A DNA stretch of 64,000 nt from an uncultured Cohaesibacter sp. (GCF_963667045.1 NZ_OY762934.1:1295501-1359500); one strand, 5' to 3'. Shown: positions 53,897 through 62,795, counted from the first letter of the stretch. A program made the numbers and translations. Notes: a model not told the origin generated them from the sequence alone.

Positions 53897-54091
53897 TCAC
53901 AGTGACTGGCTGGTTACGCCACCGGGATTATGCAGAGCAATCGGAACGTTATATCCGATTGCCGAATGAGGCCGATCCTCATTGTAGTGCTTGAGCCAAG
54001 TCTCCAACTTTTCACGCGCATCCGCAAGGGTCATGAACCAATTTGCATTCAGACATTCCGAGCGAAGCTTGCTGTTGAAGGCCTCAATGAA
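53897..54091 (-). pseudogene. IS3-family transposase (OrfB) C-terminal fragment
   Basis: The minus strand reads SFIEAFNSKLRSECLNANWF then LETWLKHYNEDRPHSAIGY, the conserved end of an IS3 integrase-type transposase with the final Glu region. The upstream part was removed where the IS5 element (54092) inserted. A palindrome (GCCGGAAA and TTTCCGGC, 53869-53891) beyond the stop may mark the old IS3 end. Confidence 0.8.
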
Positions 54092-55373
54092 GCTGGAGAC
54101 CCGCAAAAACCGCTTGATTTGACCGCTGGAAATCCGTCAAGGCTGGCGGCCACGGCTCATTTCAGCGCTGATTGCGCTATTTTCGATGATATTGGGTCTT
54201 CTTTCTGCCCTTTTGGGCAGACTCATGCCATGGCGCTTCTGCGTTCATGGAAGATCAAGCGATCAAAATTGTAGGCGAGGTTGGCCAGCGTCAGTTTCGT
54301 TTCAGCCCGAGCAATCCCGATCGTGCGTATGAACAGGCCGTAGCGGTTCTTCTGATGGGCAAAGACATGCTCGACACGAGCACGTATCGATGACTTCTTC
54401 GCATTGGCACGGGATGTTGCCATCGGCATGGGTTTGCCTGCTGGCTTGCGTCGATGGACTTGGCTTGTCAGCATGTTGCTGGCCAGCCATTTCTCATTGC
54501 TCTGAGAACGATAGGCACTATCAGCCCAGACATCGGAGGCAGTATTGTCCTTACACAAGACATATCTTAACTGACGCCCGTCCGCATCAGCGGCCGACGT
54601 CACCATGCTGCCCCTTATGAAGCCGAATTTGCGATCAATGCTGATATGGCTCTTGTAGCCAAATACTGGAAGGGCAATCTGAGGCAATGGTGTTCCGTCT
54701 GGCCGATAGCGCACTTTTCCGCCAATCTTCAGTGTCCAGCGAGCATTGGTATCCTTTTGCGCGGCCTTATTCGGCTGATCTGGCCAAATCTCTTTGGCAG
54801 ACTTGCCTTCCTTGACCGCCTCCTTCTCGCCATCGGTATTGCGTTGCTTGGGAGCGGGAACCAAAGTGGCATCCACTATCTGTCCCGACATAGGGATGTA
54901 GCCCTTCTTGTGCAATTGCCAATCAAAGGCCTTCATGACGCGCTTCAGGGTACCGGTCTCCGTCATGCGATTGCGGAAATGACGGATGGTATTCTCGTCG
55001 GGAGTGGAGCCCCCCAATTCAAAGTTCAGAAACCGCATCCAGGACAGGCGATCACGGATCATGAATTCCATTTTGGCATCGGACAAATTGTGCTGAGCCT
55101 GCAGGATCAAAACCTTGAACATGGACACAGGGTCAAACGGAGGGCGACCGCCCTTGGACCCATCACCGTAGCCGAGACCTTCAACAAGCCAGACACGAAA
55201 ATACTCAAAGTCAATCGTGGCATCGAGAACCTCAAGAGGATCACCATGCTTGCTCAGACGTTCAAGATGCTCGGGCAAACCGAAAAGATTGCTTGGATTC
55301 ATGCCATATCCCCCATGACATCAGGGAATCACACACCCGTCAAAATTGCGAGAGGTTTTTGCGGGTCTCCAGC
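54092..55373 (-). mobile_element. IS5-family element with 20-bp perfect terminal repeats
   Basis: GCTGGAGACCCGCAAAAACC (54092-54111) is repeated in inverse at 55354-55373. The element is 1282 bp with one transposase gene. The left neighbour is an IS3 fragment and the right neighbour a phage gene fragment, so at least one deletion accompanied or followed insertion. Confidence 0.87.
54223..55302 (-). CDS. IS5-family transposase
   Basis: The 359-residue protein has the DUF772 N-terminal domain (FDPVSMFKVLILQAQHNLSD, TPDENTIRHFRNRMTETG) and a DDE core (GQIVDATLVPAPKQR, VWADSAYRSQSNEKWL, RARVEHVFAHQKNR). Full length, presumably active. Confidence 0.92.
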   Translation of the reverse strand: MNPSNLFGLPEHLERLSKHGDPLEVLDATIDFEYFRVWLVEGLGYGDGSKGGRPPFDPVSMFKVLILQAQHNLSDAKMEFMIRDRLSWMRFLNFELGGSTPDENTIRHFRNRMTETGTLKRVMKAFDWQLHKKGYIPMSGQIVDATLVPAPKQRNTDGEKEAVKEGKSAKEIWPDQPNKAAQKDTNARWTLKIGGKVRYRPDGTPLPQIALPVFGYKSHISIDRKFGFIRGSMVTSAADADGRQLRYVLCKDNTASDVWADSAYRSQSNEKWLASNMLTSQVHRRKPAGKPMPMATSRANAKKSSIRARVEHVFAHQKNRYGLFIRTIGIARAETKLTLANLAYNFDRLIFHERRSAMA

Positions 55374-55734
55374 TCACGTCCGATCCGGCCCGCTCTTCCG
55401 CACCCCGCGTCAGGAAGACAACAGCCACCTTGCATTCATCAGGACATTGCCTTGCGTCCATACCGGGCGCTTCGGAGTTGAGGCCTGTCATCTGCGGTCC
55501 TCCTGCCTGCCCTTGCACAAGCGGCACACGGGAATGCGGGAGAAGCCCGACGACCGGTTCGTCCTGCCCATGGTCCCTCAACTACACGTCAGACAGCACA
55601 GCATGAATGAGGTTCGCTTCTGGACCGCCATGGGGTGGCAATGGCCTCAGGTCGTCCAGCTCGCCCTGGACCTTTACGAGAACACCGGAGACGAAGACAC
55701 ATGCCAGGCACTCATCGCGAGGGCGAGACGATGA
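55374..55734 (+). pseudogene. Phage-type DUF968/HNH-like protein, 5' truncated
   Basis: After the IS5 end the frame reads SHLAFIRTLPCVHTGRFGVE, then HLRSSC, KPDDRFVLPMVPQLHVRQH and a C-terminal helix, ending RARR. This resembles the phage DUF968 group of small nuclease-like proteins with Cys/His pairs. The 5' end was lost to the IS5 insertion. Its end overlaps the next start (ATGA). Confidence 0.6.
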
Positions 55735-56054
55735 CACGGGAAGAGATCTTCACCCATCGCTTTGATGCCGTACAGGACACCGTCGATCTGTGCCGCAACG
55801 CCTTCCAGACCTACCAGGACAACGGCGGGGACATCACAGAGCTATCGAACTCGGTGCAGATGCCACCCGAAGCCGTCAGGAACCACCTGAAGGGCAAGGT
55901 CGATATATTCGACATTGGAACCGCAAGCATCCTCCTGCGCGCCATGGGGCGCAGAATCATCGTCTCGACGGAAAGCATCCAACAGCAGGGAGCATCCGTT
56001 GAAAACAAAGCACTGTTTCAAATTGCAAAGGCAAAGGAAAACGATGGAAAGTAA
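55731..56054 (+). CDS. Hypothetical phage-type protein, 107 residues
   Basis: It starts MTREEIFTHRFDAVQDTVDL with an ATGA overlap to the upstream gene and overlaps the HTH gene downstream by 11 bases. The middle (NSVQMPPEAVRNHLKGKVDI) looks like a weak helix-turn-helix. It may be a regulator of the prophage remnant. No family assigned. Confidence 0.6.
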   Translation: MTREEIFTHRFDAVQDTVDLCRNAFQTYQDNGGDITELSNSVQMPPEAVRNHLKGKVDIFDIGTASILLRAMGRRIIVSTESIQQQGASVENKALFQIAKAKENDGK

Positions 56055-56313
56055 GCCATTTACACCCAAAACCCTCGCCGACTTCATGGGTTGCTCGGAG
56101 TCTCATATCAGAAGGTTGTGTCGAGAGAAAAAGCTAACTCATTGGCGGCTTGGTGGAAAGCTAATCAGAATCCCTAGAAATGCAGTAGAGGAATTGTCAT
56201 GCCCGAATATAGCCTTGGAAAGCTTGGAGACAACTGGGTCGTCGTCTGGAAAGATGAAAGCGGTAAACGACGCCGCTATCGCCTCTTTGGTGCTCATGAA
56301 AGCCAGAAAATAA
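56044..56313 (+). CDS. Excisionase-type helix-turn-helix protein
   Basis: The 89-residue protein begins with an HTH_17/MerR-like DNA-binding unit (TPKTLADFMGCSESHIRRLC, LTHWRLGGKLIRIPRNAVEE), the pattern of excisionases and integrase-linked regulators. It lies immediately before and overlaps the integrase gene, as xis genes do. Confidence 0.75.
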   Translation: MESKPFTPKTLADFMGCSESHIRRLCREKKLTHWRLGGKLIRIPRNAVEELSCPNIALESLETTGSSSGKMKAVNDAAIASLVLMKARK

Positions 56314-57221
56314 GGAGTAAACAGGAAGCTCAGAGGCGCAAAAAAGCCTTTGAGCGGCAAGCTGAAGTGCAAGGAGAACCTACGATTGAAGTTCTTTGAC
56401 AGGCATATGTGAAGGAAAAAGAGGAACGCCCGATAGCACGACGCATGTTAGATTCATGGAAGGCCATAGCCCCTACTTTTCAGCATCTGAAGCCAGAAGA
56501 CATTTCCACTGAAGTATGCCGCGATTATATCAAAAGAAGAGCAGAAGCAGGAAGACAGGCAGGTACAATCTAGACCGAACTTGGCCACCTCAGAAATGTC
56601 CTGTCCTGGAGCGTACAGCACAGGCTTATTGAGTTTGCTCCGCCGATTGAGCGCCCACAAAAACCCGCCCCACGAGAACGCTATTTAACCAGCGGAGAAT
56701 GTCAGAGACTGATAGAGGCCGCAGACACACCACACATAAAGCTCGCAATCATACTTATGCTATCGACTGCATGCCGGGTAGGAGCTCTGCTCGAATTGAC
56801 TTGGGATCGCGTCGACTTCGAGCGTGGGCAAATCAATCTCAGGAATGATTCGAATATAACCAGAAAAGGTCGAGCCACCGTCCCGATGAATGATGGGGCT
56901 CACACGGCGCTACAGGAAGCTCACAATGGCGCGTTAACTGAATACGTGATTGAGTGGAATGGAAAGCCGGTTAGCTCGATCAAGACAAGTTTCCGAAAAG
57001 CTGTTGCTGCCGCAAAGCTTGAGAATGCCTCTCCTCACGTTTTACGACATAGCGCAGCGGTCCATCTCGCAGCCGCCGGGGTACCGATGCAAAAGATCTC
57101 ACAGTATCTTGGACACTCAAATACGGCGATCACAGAGAGCACTTATGCTCGCTATGCACCAGATCATTTAAGGGAGGACTCTAGCATTCTGGACTTTACC
57201 AGAATAAGGAAGGTTCAATAG
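56199..57221 (+). pseudogene. Tyrosine integrase with two in-frame stop codons
   Basis: One frame runs from the ATG at 56199 (GAGG eight bases upstream) to 57221, interrupted by TGA at 56397 and TAG at about 56571. The TAG occurs where Trp would fit (GTI-stop-TELGHLRNVLSW). Catalytic residues are present: Arg in STACRVGALLELTW, HVLRH, LGHSNTAITE and Tyr in STYARYAP. It adjoins the tRNA-Pro 3' end, which fits a tRNA-targeting integrase. The stops probably inactivate it unless a downstream start still makes a catalytic fragment (56757-57221). Confidence 0.8.
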
Positions 57222-57266
57222 AACCTTGGGCCACTGTCTCAAATCAACGTAAGTCATTGAAATGAT

Positions 57267-57343
57267 TGGTCGGAGTGAGAGGATTCGAACCTCCGGCCCC
57301 TGCCTCCCGAAGGCAGTGCTCTACCAGGCTGAGCTACACTCCG
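57267..57343 (-). tRNA. tRNA-Pro (anticodon CGG)
   Basis: The minus strand folds into a 77-base cloverleaf. The acceptor stem starts CGGAGTG and ends CACTCCG, followed by A and an encoded CCA. The anticodon stem CTGCC/GGCAG carries loop TTCGGGA (anticodon CGG), and the T arm has GGTTCGAATCC. The 3' end faces the integrase gene, so it is the probable attachment site of the island. Confidence 0.93.
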
Positions 57344-57629
57344 TTGGTGGCGGTAGGATTATGACAACGGAATGAAATAATCAAGCGCGTCATGGCCTGA
57401 TGATGCAGATTTAAAGCAGATCTTCACCGACTTTTGTGGAATCGACAGCTTGTCCACAAAGCTGAACGGATTGCTTTCCGGTCTGGCTGCCATAGTCGAC
57501 GAAATCAGGGGCCAGAAAAGGAGAGGATGGCGAATTTCGATGCAGAATTTTCAAGGGCTGCGGAGCGGCTCCGATTCCCTTGCACTGAAGAAGGCCTTTC
57601 TCTCCCCCTTTAGAAATTGATCGCTGGTG
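57344..57629. other. Intergenic region between tRNA-Pro and the 29-residue gene
   Basis: These 286 bp must contain the tRNA promoter (minus strand). I see no convincing ORF or repeat. A TTGTCCACAAAGC stretch near 57448 is unremarkable. Confidence 0.35.
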
Positions 57630-57719
57630 TCACTTCTTGAAGCGCTCAACCACCTTGTAAAGCGCATGGGCCATCAAGAAAGTGATGAGAATGACGATTA
57701 GCCCGTAAACGACAGTCAT
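57630..57719 (-). CDS. Single-pass membrane peptide, 29 residues
   Basis: The ORF MTVVYGLIVILITFLMAHAL plus a basic end (YKVVERFKK) is one membrane helix with a positive C-terminus. GGAGG lies seven bases before the ATG. The size and shape recall small accessory subunits of membrane complexes, but no partner gene is adjacent. Confidence 0.55.
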   Translation of the reverse strand: MTVVYGLIVILITFLMAHALYKVVERFKK

Positions 57720-57842
57720 GGCACGCCTCCAGCACAAGATTGGGACTGGTTTTTATTATCTCAACTCCGGGCGCTTGCGACAAGTCGACTTGCGTCGGGT
57801 CCGCCAACCGAACGCTTGCTGCTCGCATCAGAGGCCATGTAG

Positions 57843-57879
57843 AAAGGCCCGACAGGAGATATCCCGCCGGGCCTTTTTC
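57843..57879 (-). terminator. Terminator after the 5'-nucleotidase gene
   Basis: AAAGGCCCG (57843-57851) and CGGGCCTTT (57868-57876) form the stem. T-runs follow on both strands, so it may serve in either direction; the nucleotidase ends 30 bases away. Confidence 0.75.
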
Positions 57880-57908
57880 GGTTTCAAATCTTGAGCCGGA
57901 CAAATGGC

Positions 57909-59519
57909 TTATTCGACTTCGGTGATATTGCCCGGAAGCTCGACCGTGAAGTCCGGATGCTCGGAGATATAGCTGGCCACCACGTCTTCAAGGTTCGGGC
58001 CGTAGTCATAGGCATTCTGGCCGTTGGTCTTGAAGATCTTGTAGCCATCACCGCCGGAGCGCATGTAGTTGTTGGAGACAACGCCGTAGACGGCTTCCTT
58101 GTCGATTGGTGCCCATGCCCCATCTTTCATGACTTCGACAGAGACGACGCGTTCACCGGCAGGCTTGGCGCGGGACCAGCTGTATTTGAGGCCAGCGACC
58201 TGCGGGAAGCGGCCTGCGCCTTCTTCCACCTGCGAGAGGCCATTCTCCAGAGCGGCAATGACGTCAGCGCCGGTCAGCTGGAAGGTAGCAACCGTGTTCT
58301 GGAACGGCAGAACGGTCAGCACGTCACCCATGGTGACCTCGCCACCCTTGATGGAGGCACGCAGACCACCGCCGTTCTGGATGGCGATGGAGATGCCCTG
58401 ATCCTTCACGCGCTCCAGCATGGCGTCGGAAACAAGTACGCCCATGGCGCATTCCTTCTGACGGCAGGTTTCGCGCGAGCCGTCAACGTCCGCCCCCAGA
58501 GAGCCAATCACCTTGGCCTTGAGCTCGGCTATAGGCGCGCCCAGCTCCTTGATGCGCGCCAGCACGGTCGCGTCCGGCGTGACCGAAGCATCCAGAAGGA
58601 TCGGGTCGCCCTTGGCGGAAATGACATTGCCGGCGTCATCGAAAGTGACCTGCAGATCACCAAGATATTTGGTGTAGGCATAGGCGGTCACGATCGGCAC
58701 GTCCTTGCCGTCCGGATTTTTCACCAGGGTCGGATAAGGGCCGGTGGCCTTCTCGTCGGTGTTGGACAGCAGGGTATGGGAGTGACCACCGACGATGACG
58801 TCGATCCCGGCAACCTTGGCAGCCAGGTCCATGTCCTTGGTGATGCCTTCATGGGTGAGCGCGATGATCTTGTTGACGCCCTGCTCGGTCAGTTCCTGAA
58901 CTGCCTGCTTGAGATAGTCTTCAGACGAGGTGAAGATCACCTTATCACCTGGAGACGAGGTCTCGGCGGTATCAACGGCCAGAGTGGAAATGATGCCGAT
59001 CTTCTCGCCACCGACTTCCTTGATGACATAAGGCTTGATCTTGCCCTTAAGCAGTGGCTCGCTGGACACGTCGATGTTGCCGGAGATGATCGGGAAATTC
59101 ACCTTGCCGATGAAATCGGAAAGGCCTTTCGGACCGTCATCAAATTCGTGGTTGCCGACAGCCATCACATCATAGCCGATAGCGTTGGCGAATTCAGCAG
59201 CAGCTTCGCCCTTGTAGGTGGAATAGAACAGCGAGCCCTGGAATTCGTCGCCAGCATGCAGCAGCAGGGCGTTGGCACCATCCTTGGCGAACTCTGCACG
59301 GAGCTTCTCTACTTCGCTCTTGACGCGGGCAACACCGCCAAAGCACTTGCCTTCTTCTTCGCCCTTGGCATCGCAGGTGTTGTCATACTTGCTGATCGAC
59401 TCGATGCGGGAATGAACATCGTTAAGATGAAGAATGTTGAGGGTGTAGTCTGCATGCGCAGCGCCGCCAAGACCAGCGGTCATGGCAAGGGCAGCAACAC
59501 CGGTGAGTAGATTTTTCAT
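57909..59519 (-). CDS. Periplasmic 5'-nucleotidase/UshA-type phosphoesterase
   Basis: The 536-residue protein has a leader (MKNLLTGVAALAMTAGLGGA), metal motifs of the calcineurin-like domain (LHLNDVHSR, GDEFQGS, AVGNHEFDDG, ALTHEG, GGHSHT) and the C-terminal substrate domain (GGGLRASIKGG, NNYMRSGGDGY). It releases phosphate and nucleosides from nucleotides. GGAGG precedes the ATG at 59519. An upstream CTGTCAT half-site may be part of a Pho box. Confidence 0.93.
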   Translation of the reverse strand: MKNLLTGVAALAMTAGLGGAAHADYTLNILHLNDVHSRIESISKYDNTCDAKGEEEGKCFGGVARVKSEVEKLRAEFAKDGANALLLHAGDEFQGSLFYSTYKGEAAAEFANAIGYDVMAVGNHEFDDGPKGLSDFIGKVNFPIISGNIDVSSEPLLKGKIKPYVIKEVGGEKIGIISTLAVDTAETSSPGDKVIFTSSEDYLKQAVQELTEQGVNKIIALTHEGITKDMDLAAKVAGIDVIVGGHSHTLLSNTDEKATGPYPTLVKNPDGKDVPIVTAYAYTKYLGDLQVTFDDAGNVISAKGDPILLDASVTPDATVLARIKELGAPIAELKAKVIGSLGADVDGSRETCRQKECAMGVLVSDAMLERVKDQGISIAIQNGGGLRASIKGGEVTMGDVLTVLPFQNTVATFQLTGADVIAALENGLSQVEEGAGRFPQVAGLKYSWSRAKPAGERVVSVEVMKDGAWAPIDKEAVYGVVSNNYMRSGGDGYKIFKTNGQNAYDYGPNLEDVVASYISEHPDFTVELPGNITEVE

Positions 59520-59712
59520 ATGAGAGAAACCTCCAAAACATGATTGATCTCCCCGAACTGACCTCGTTCCTCTTCGGTATCGAAATCCAGATCCATTCCT
59601 GTCCGTGAAATAGTGTGAGCCATGACAGAAATGGTGGCTTGCTTCCGGGGAGCTTTTCTGTGGGCCTTTCTCCGGCAAACCGGGGCCCTCCAAAGCGCAG
59701 GCAACATTAACC

Positions 59713-59750
59713 AGCCACGGCAACTGTTTCATGACAGGTTTGCCGTGGCT
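59713..59750. repeat. 11-bp perfect inverted repeat upstream of the nucleotidase
   Basis: AGCCACGGCAA (59713-59723) and TTGCCGTGGCT (59740-59750) enclose a 16-base loop that contains ATGACAG/CTGTCAT. It lies about 200 bases before the nucleotidase start. It could be a regulator site or an mRNA leader hairpin. The rest of 59520-59895 holds no gene. Confidence 0.5.
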
Positions 59751-59896
59751 AGAGCGGAAAGCAGGATCCCCACAAATATGTCGAAATATCCGGACATGCC
59801 TTGGATATCCTGACGAGACTTTGCCCTGCCAGCGGGCAATCGCGCAAATTTCACTCACACTTTAGACGGATTGGAGGTCACAGTTGCGTGACAGAC

Positions 59897-59930
59897 AAAA
59901 AACCCGGTGAGGCTTTTCCCACCGGGTTTT
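59897..59930 (-). terminator. Terminator after the MDR oxidoreductase gene
   Basis: AAAACCCGGTG (59899-59909) pairs with CACCGGGTTTT (59920-59930). On the minus strand a run of six T follows, directly after the oxidoreductase stop at 59956. Confidence 0.88.
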
Positions 59931-59955
59931 GCAGACCATTGCCGTACATCAAGGG

Positions 59956-60996
59956 TCAGAGATCGTGCTCACCGACCTTGATGACCATCTTGCCGAAGTT
60001 CCGGCCTTCGAGCAGATCGAGGAAGGCGGCGGGGGCATTTTCGAGACCTTCCACCAGATGCTCGCGATATTTGATCCGGCCTTCCTTGATCCAACGGGTC
60101 ATATCGGCAGCGAACTCCGGATAGAGATGGCCAAAGTCCTGGAAGACAATAAAGCCGCGCACGGTAACCCGGCTCTTGAGGAAGCTTGCCATCAGGGCAC
60201 CGGACATATCCGGCCCTTCAGGCAGCTCGGTGCTGTTGTATTGGGCGATGACGCCGCAAAGCGGAATGCGGGCGCCGGAATTGAGAAGCGGCACGACTGC
60301 CTTGAACACATCACCGCCGACATTCTCGAAATAGACGTCGATGCCATCGGGGCAGGCCGCAGCCAACTGCTCGGCAAAGTCGGGCGCGTTGCGGTCAATG
60401 CAGGCGTCAAAGCCCAGCTCGTTGACCGCGTAGTCGCATTTGTCCTTGCCACCGGCGATGCCGACAGCGCGGGCACCCTTGATCTTTGCGATCTGGCCGA
60501 CATTGGCCCCCACCCCACCGGTCGCCGCGGCAACGACCACGGTTTCGCCCGGCTTCGGATCGCCAATCTGCAACAGGCCGGTATAGGCCGTCATGCCCGG
60601 CATCCCCAATGCGCCCAAGGCCCATGACGGGGCTTCAGGGGTCTTGCCCATATTGGTCACCATGGTGCCATCGGACAGGGCATAGTCCTGCCAGCCATTA
60701 AAGGAGAGCACCCAATCGCCTTCGGTAAAGCCTTCCAGATTGGATTTGACCACCCGCGCCACGGTGCCGCCGACCATAGGGTCGCCGATTTCCACCGGCT
60801 GAGCGTAGGACTTGGCCGCGCTCATGCGCCCGCGCATGTAAGGATCGAGGGACAGATAAACCGTGCGCAGCAGCATCTGGCCATCGGCTGGTTCGGGAAT
60901 GGTGGTTGCCACCAGCTTCAGGGTGTTTTCGTCAGGAGCTCCGACGGGGCGTTCGTTGAGAAGGAACTGTCGGTTGGCCGTTGTAGTCTGTGTCAT
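59956..60996 (-). CDS. NADP-dependent enone reductase-type oxidoreductase (CurA/leukotriene B4 dehydrogenase-like)
   Basis: A 346-residue zinc-independent MDR enzyme with YLSLDPYMRGRM near residue 47, NADP loop ATGGVGANVGQIAKIKGARA, and YFENVGGDV near residue 235. This subgroup reduces carbon-carbon double bonds of reactive enones. An operator matching the neighbouring TetR gene lies 80 bases upstream, so it is probably induced by reactive carbonyl or quinone compounds. Confidence 0.9.
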   Translation of the reverse strand: MTQTTTANRQFLLNERPVGAPDENTLKLVATTIPEPADGQMLLRTVYLSLDPYMRGRMSAAKSYAQPVEIGDPMVGGTVARVVKSNLEGFTEGDWVLSFNGWQDYALSDGTMVTNMGKTPEAPSWALGALGMPGMTAYTGLLQIGDPKPGETVVVAAATGGVGANVGQIAKIKGARAVGIAGGKDKCDYAVNELGFDACIDRNAPDFAEQLAAACPDGIDVYFENVGGDVFKAVVPLLNSGARIPLCGVIAQYNSTELPEGPDMSGALMASFLKSRVTVRGFIVFQDFGHLYPEFAADMTRWIKEGRIKYREHLVEGLENAPAAFLDLLEGRNFGKMVIKVGEHDL

Positions 60997-61077
60997 GTTA
61001 GGCTTCTTCCTTGATGTGGGTTAGCCGCTTGGGAGCCCCCGATACTGGGCGGCTCTGGGCATAAGGTGAGTAAATAT

Positions 61078-61092
61078 TAGACCGGTCGTCTA
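61078..61092 (-). promoter_or_regulatory. TetR-type operator before the MDR gene
   Basis: TAGACCGGTCGTCTA has TAGAC/GTCTA arms around five bases. The same pattern (TAGACCNNTCGTCTA) recurs at 61785 before the TetR gene. Confidence 0.72.
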
Positions 61093-61172
61093 GTTTTTTG
61101 ATGCGAGATGCTTCTTCCCTTTTTGGGGGCCTTGCTCAGTTGTCTTTTCCAGAGAGAACGGGGGTTCAGGCG

Positions 61173-61763
61173 TCAGCCCGCAGGCAAAAGGGCCTCGCTG
61201 TTGGTGCGGGCCTGTATCAACGGGCTGGAGGAATGCTGCACCTTGGCCAGAAGGCTGGCGCCAAGCCACATCTGATAGAGCAATGCCGCCGTCATTTCAG
61301 CATTGATCTCGCTGGCGAGTGAACCATCGGCTTTGCCCTTCAGGATCTGTCGGCTCAAACGATCCGTGACACCTGAAACACCGCCTGCCAGAATGTTGCG
61401 CATATTCTCAGACAAATCAGAGACTTCTGCACCAAGTTTGACAATCAGACAAGTGTTCTTGTGGTCGGCAGGGCACTGGCTGACCACCCATTGATCCCAG
61501 TAGTCCATCAACTGCTCACGGCTGGAGCGTCCTTCCTTTGAGAACAGTTCATCGAGCCTGCGGTGATAGTGGCCGACATATTGCTCAAGCAACTCGCAAG
61601 CGAACTCTTCTTTCGAAGAGAAATAATGATAGAAGGACCCTTTGGGAACATCGGCTTCGTGTAGCAACAGCCCAAGGCCCAGCGCACTGAAGCCCAACTC
61701 GGCCATCAGTTGTCGCCCCACAGAGAGAATATGCTCGCGCGTCTTTTCCGTTTTCTTGCTCAT
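61173..61763 (-). CDS. TetR-family repressor (AcuR/NemR-like)
   Basis: The 196-residue protein has the TetR HTH (REHILSVGRQLMAELGFSAL, VPKGSFYHYFSSKEEFACEL) and a C-terminal domain with a CPADHKNTCLIVKLGAE segment of cysteines that could sense electrophiles. Its own promoter carries an operator copy 22 bases upstream, implying autoregulation and control of the adjacent reductase. Confidence 0.9.
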   Translation of the reverse strand: MSKKTEKTREHILSVGRQLMAELGFSALGLGLLLHEADVPKGSFYHYFSSKEEFACELLEQYVGHYHRRLDELFSKEGRSSREQLMDYWDQWVVSQCPADHKNTCLIVKLGAEVSDLSENMRNILAGGVSGVTDRLSRQILKGKADGSLASEINAEMTAALLYQMWLGASLLAKVQHSSSPLIQARTNSEALLPAG

Positions 61764-61784
61764 GCCGGTGCATATAGGTGAAAT

Positions 61785-61799
61785 TAGACCAATCGTCTA
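61785..61799 (-). promoter_or_regulatory. TetR-type operator before the repressor gene
   Basis: TAGACCAATCGTCTA shares its arms and spacing with the site at 61078-61092. It lies 22 bases before the TetR start. Confidence 0.72.
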
Positions 61800-61868
61800 G
61801 TCACTTGTTGCCAATTTTCGAATTTTACCCGATCTGCAACCTGTTCGCATCCTTCCGGCAAGGCGCGT

Positions 61869-62291
61869 TCAGCCCTCGGGCAACGCCTCAACATAGTACC
61901 AGCGGCCGGATTTCTTGCGAAAAAAGCTGAGCTCACGATGGGTATCGAGACGCCCGCCCGCCAGATAGCGCGCCTCAAACAGCACCGTCCCCTGCCGGTC
62001 CCCCGCCTGCCCCTCTTCTGTGGCAAGAACCTTGAGCCCGGCCCAATGGTTCTCGGCAGCCCATCTGGCCGTGGCGAAATGATCAAATCCCGGTTGGTAT
62101 TTCGGCCAGAGCGTCTCCTTCAGATAATCGATTTTCTGAAGGGCAAAAGCGGAGTAGCGCGAGCGCATAAGCGCTTCGGCCCTCTGAGGCAAGGCATCGC
62201 CCTGATGATAGGGAGCGCAGCAGTCTGCATAGGCCTTACCGCTGCCGCAGGGGCAAGGCTTGTTGTCGGCAGGATTGTTCGGTGTGACCAT
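61869..62291 (-). CDS. YchJ-family (UPF0225) protein with SEC-C motif
   Basis: The 140-residue protein has an N-terminal zinc-binding SEC-C motif (KPCPCGSGKAYADCCAPYH) followed by the YchJ NTF2-like domain (ALMRSRYSAFALQKIDYLKE, TVLFEARYLA, ELSFFRKKSGRWYYV). The function of the family is not established. Confidence 0.88.
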   Translation of the reverse strand: MVTPNNPADNKPCPCGSGKAYADCCAPYHQGDALPQRAEALMRSRYSAFALQKIDYLKETLWPKYQPGFDHFATARWAAENHWAGLKVLATEEGQAGDRQGTVLFEARYLAGGRLDTHRELSFFRKKSGRWYYVEALPEG

Positions 62292-62430
62292 GATGCTCCC
62301 CTCGCTTTGCGAACGCGCGTTTCAGATTAGTCGTATTTATGAAAGCTTTCTGCGCATAGGCAATAGCCTTGCGGCGGTAAACTTGTTAAAGCAGAACAAT
62401 TCACCCAAGCTGACAGCCAGAGGAGCCTGC

Positions 62431-62700
62431 ATGTCCAATTTACCGAGCTTGATCCAAATCGGCAGCTACGAGATGGTCGTGGTGCAGGTGCTGTTTCTGG
62501 CAGGCGTAATCGGCGCGATCACGGCCAAGGCCAAGGGACGCTCCGGCTTTGTCTGGTTTGTGCTGAGCGTGGTCAGCTGCGGAGCCGGGATTCTGGTCGT
62601 GCTATTCATGCCAACAAAGAAAGCCTCAGCCCAAGGCAAGGCTGACAGCTCTGATGATTCCAGTGATTCTGGCGGCATATCCGAATCCCACTCCAAGTAA
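62431..62700 (+). CDS. Small membrane protein with acidic Ser-rich tail
   Basis: The 89-residue protein has two membrane helices (about residues 14-33 and 40-58) and a tail rich in S, D and G (SSDDSSDSGGISESHSK). GAGGAG precedes the ATG at 62431. No specific family recognised; it lies divergent from the YchJ gene. Confidence 0.65.
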   Translation: MSNLPSLIQIGSYEMVVVQVLFLAGVIGAITAKAKGRSGFVWFVLSVVSCGAGILVVLFMPTKKASAQGKADSSDDSSDSGGISESHSK

Positions 62701-62795
62701 GGCTGGATTGGCGACAGACAGACAGCCTGCTCCCCCCGATCGGCAGATCTAGTCAAACGTATTTCTGGAAAACGGATATCCGAAGATCGGGCAGC

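Noticed and set aside
42773-57343. A CRISPR array near the cas3 fragment
   Set aside because: I looked for regularly spaced 28-37 bp repeats in the island and saw none; repeated segments there are IS ends.
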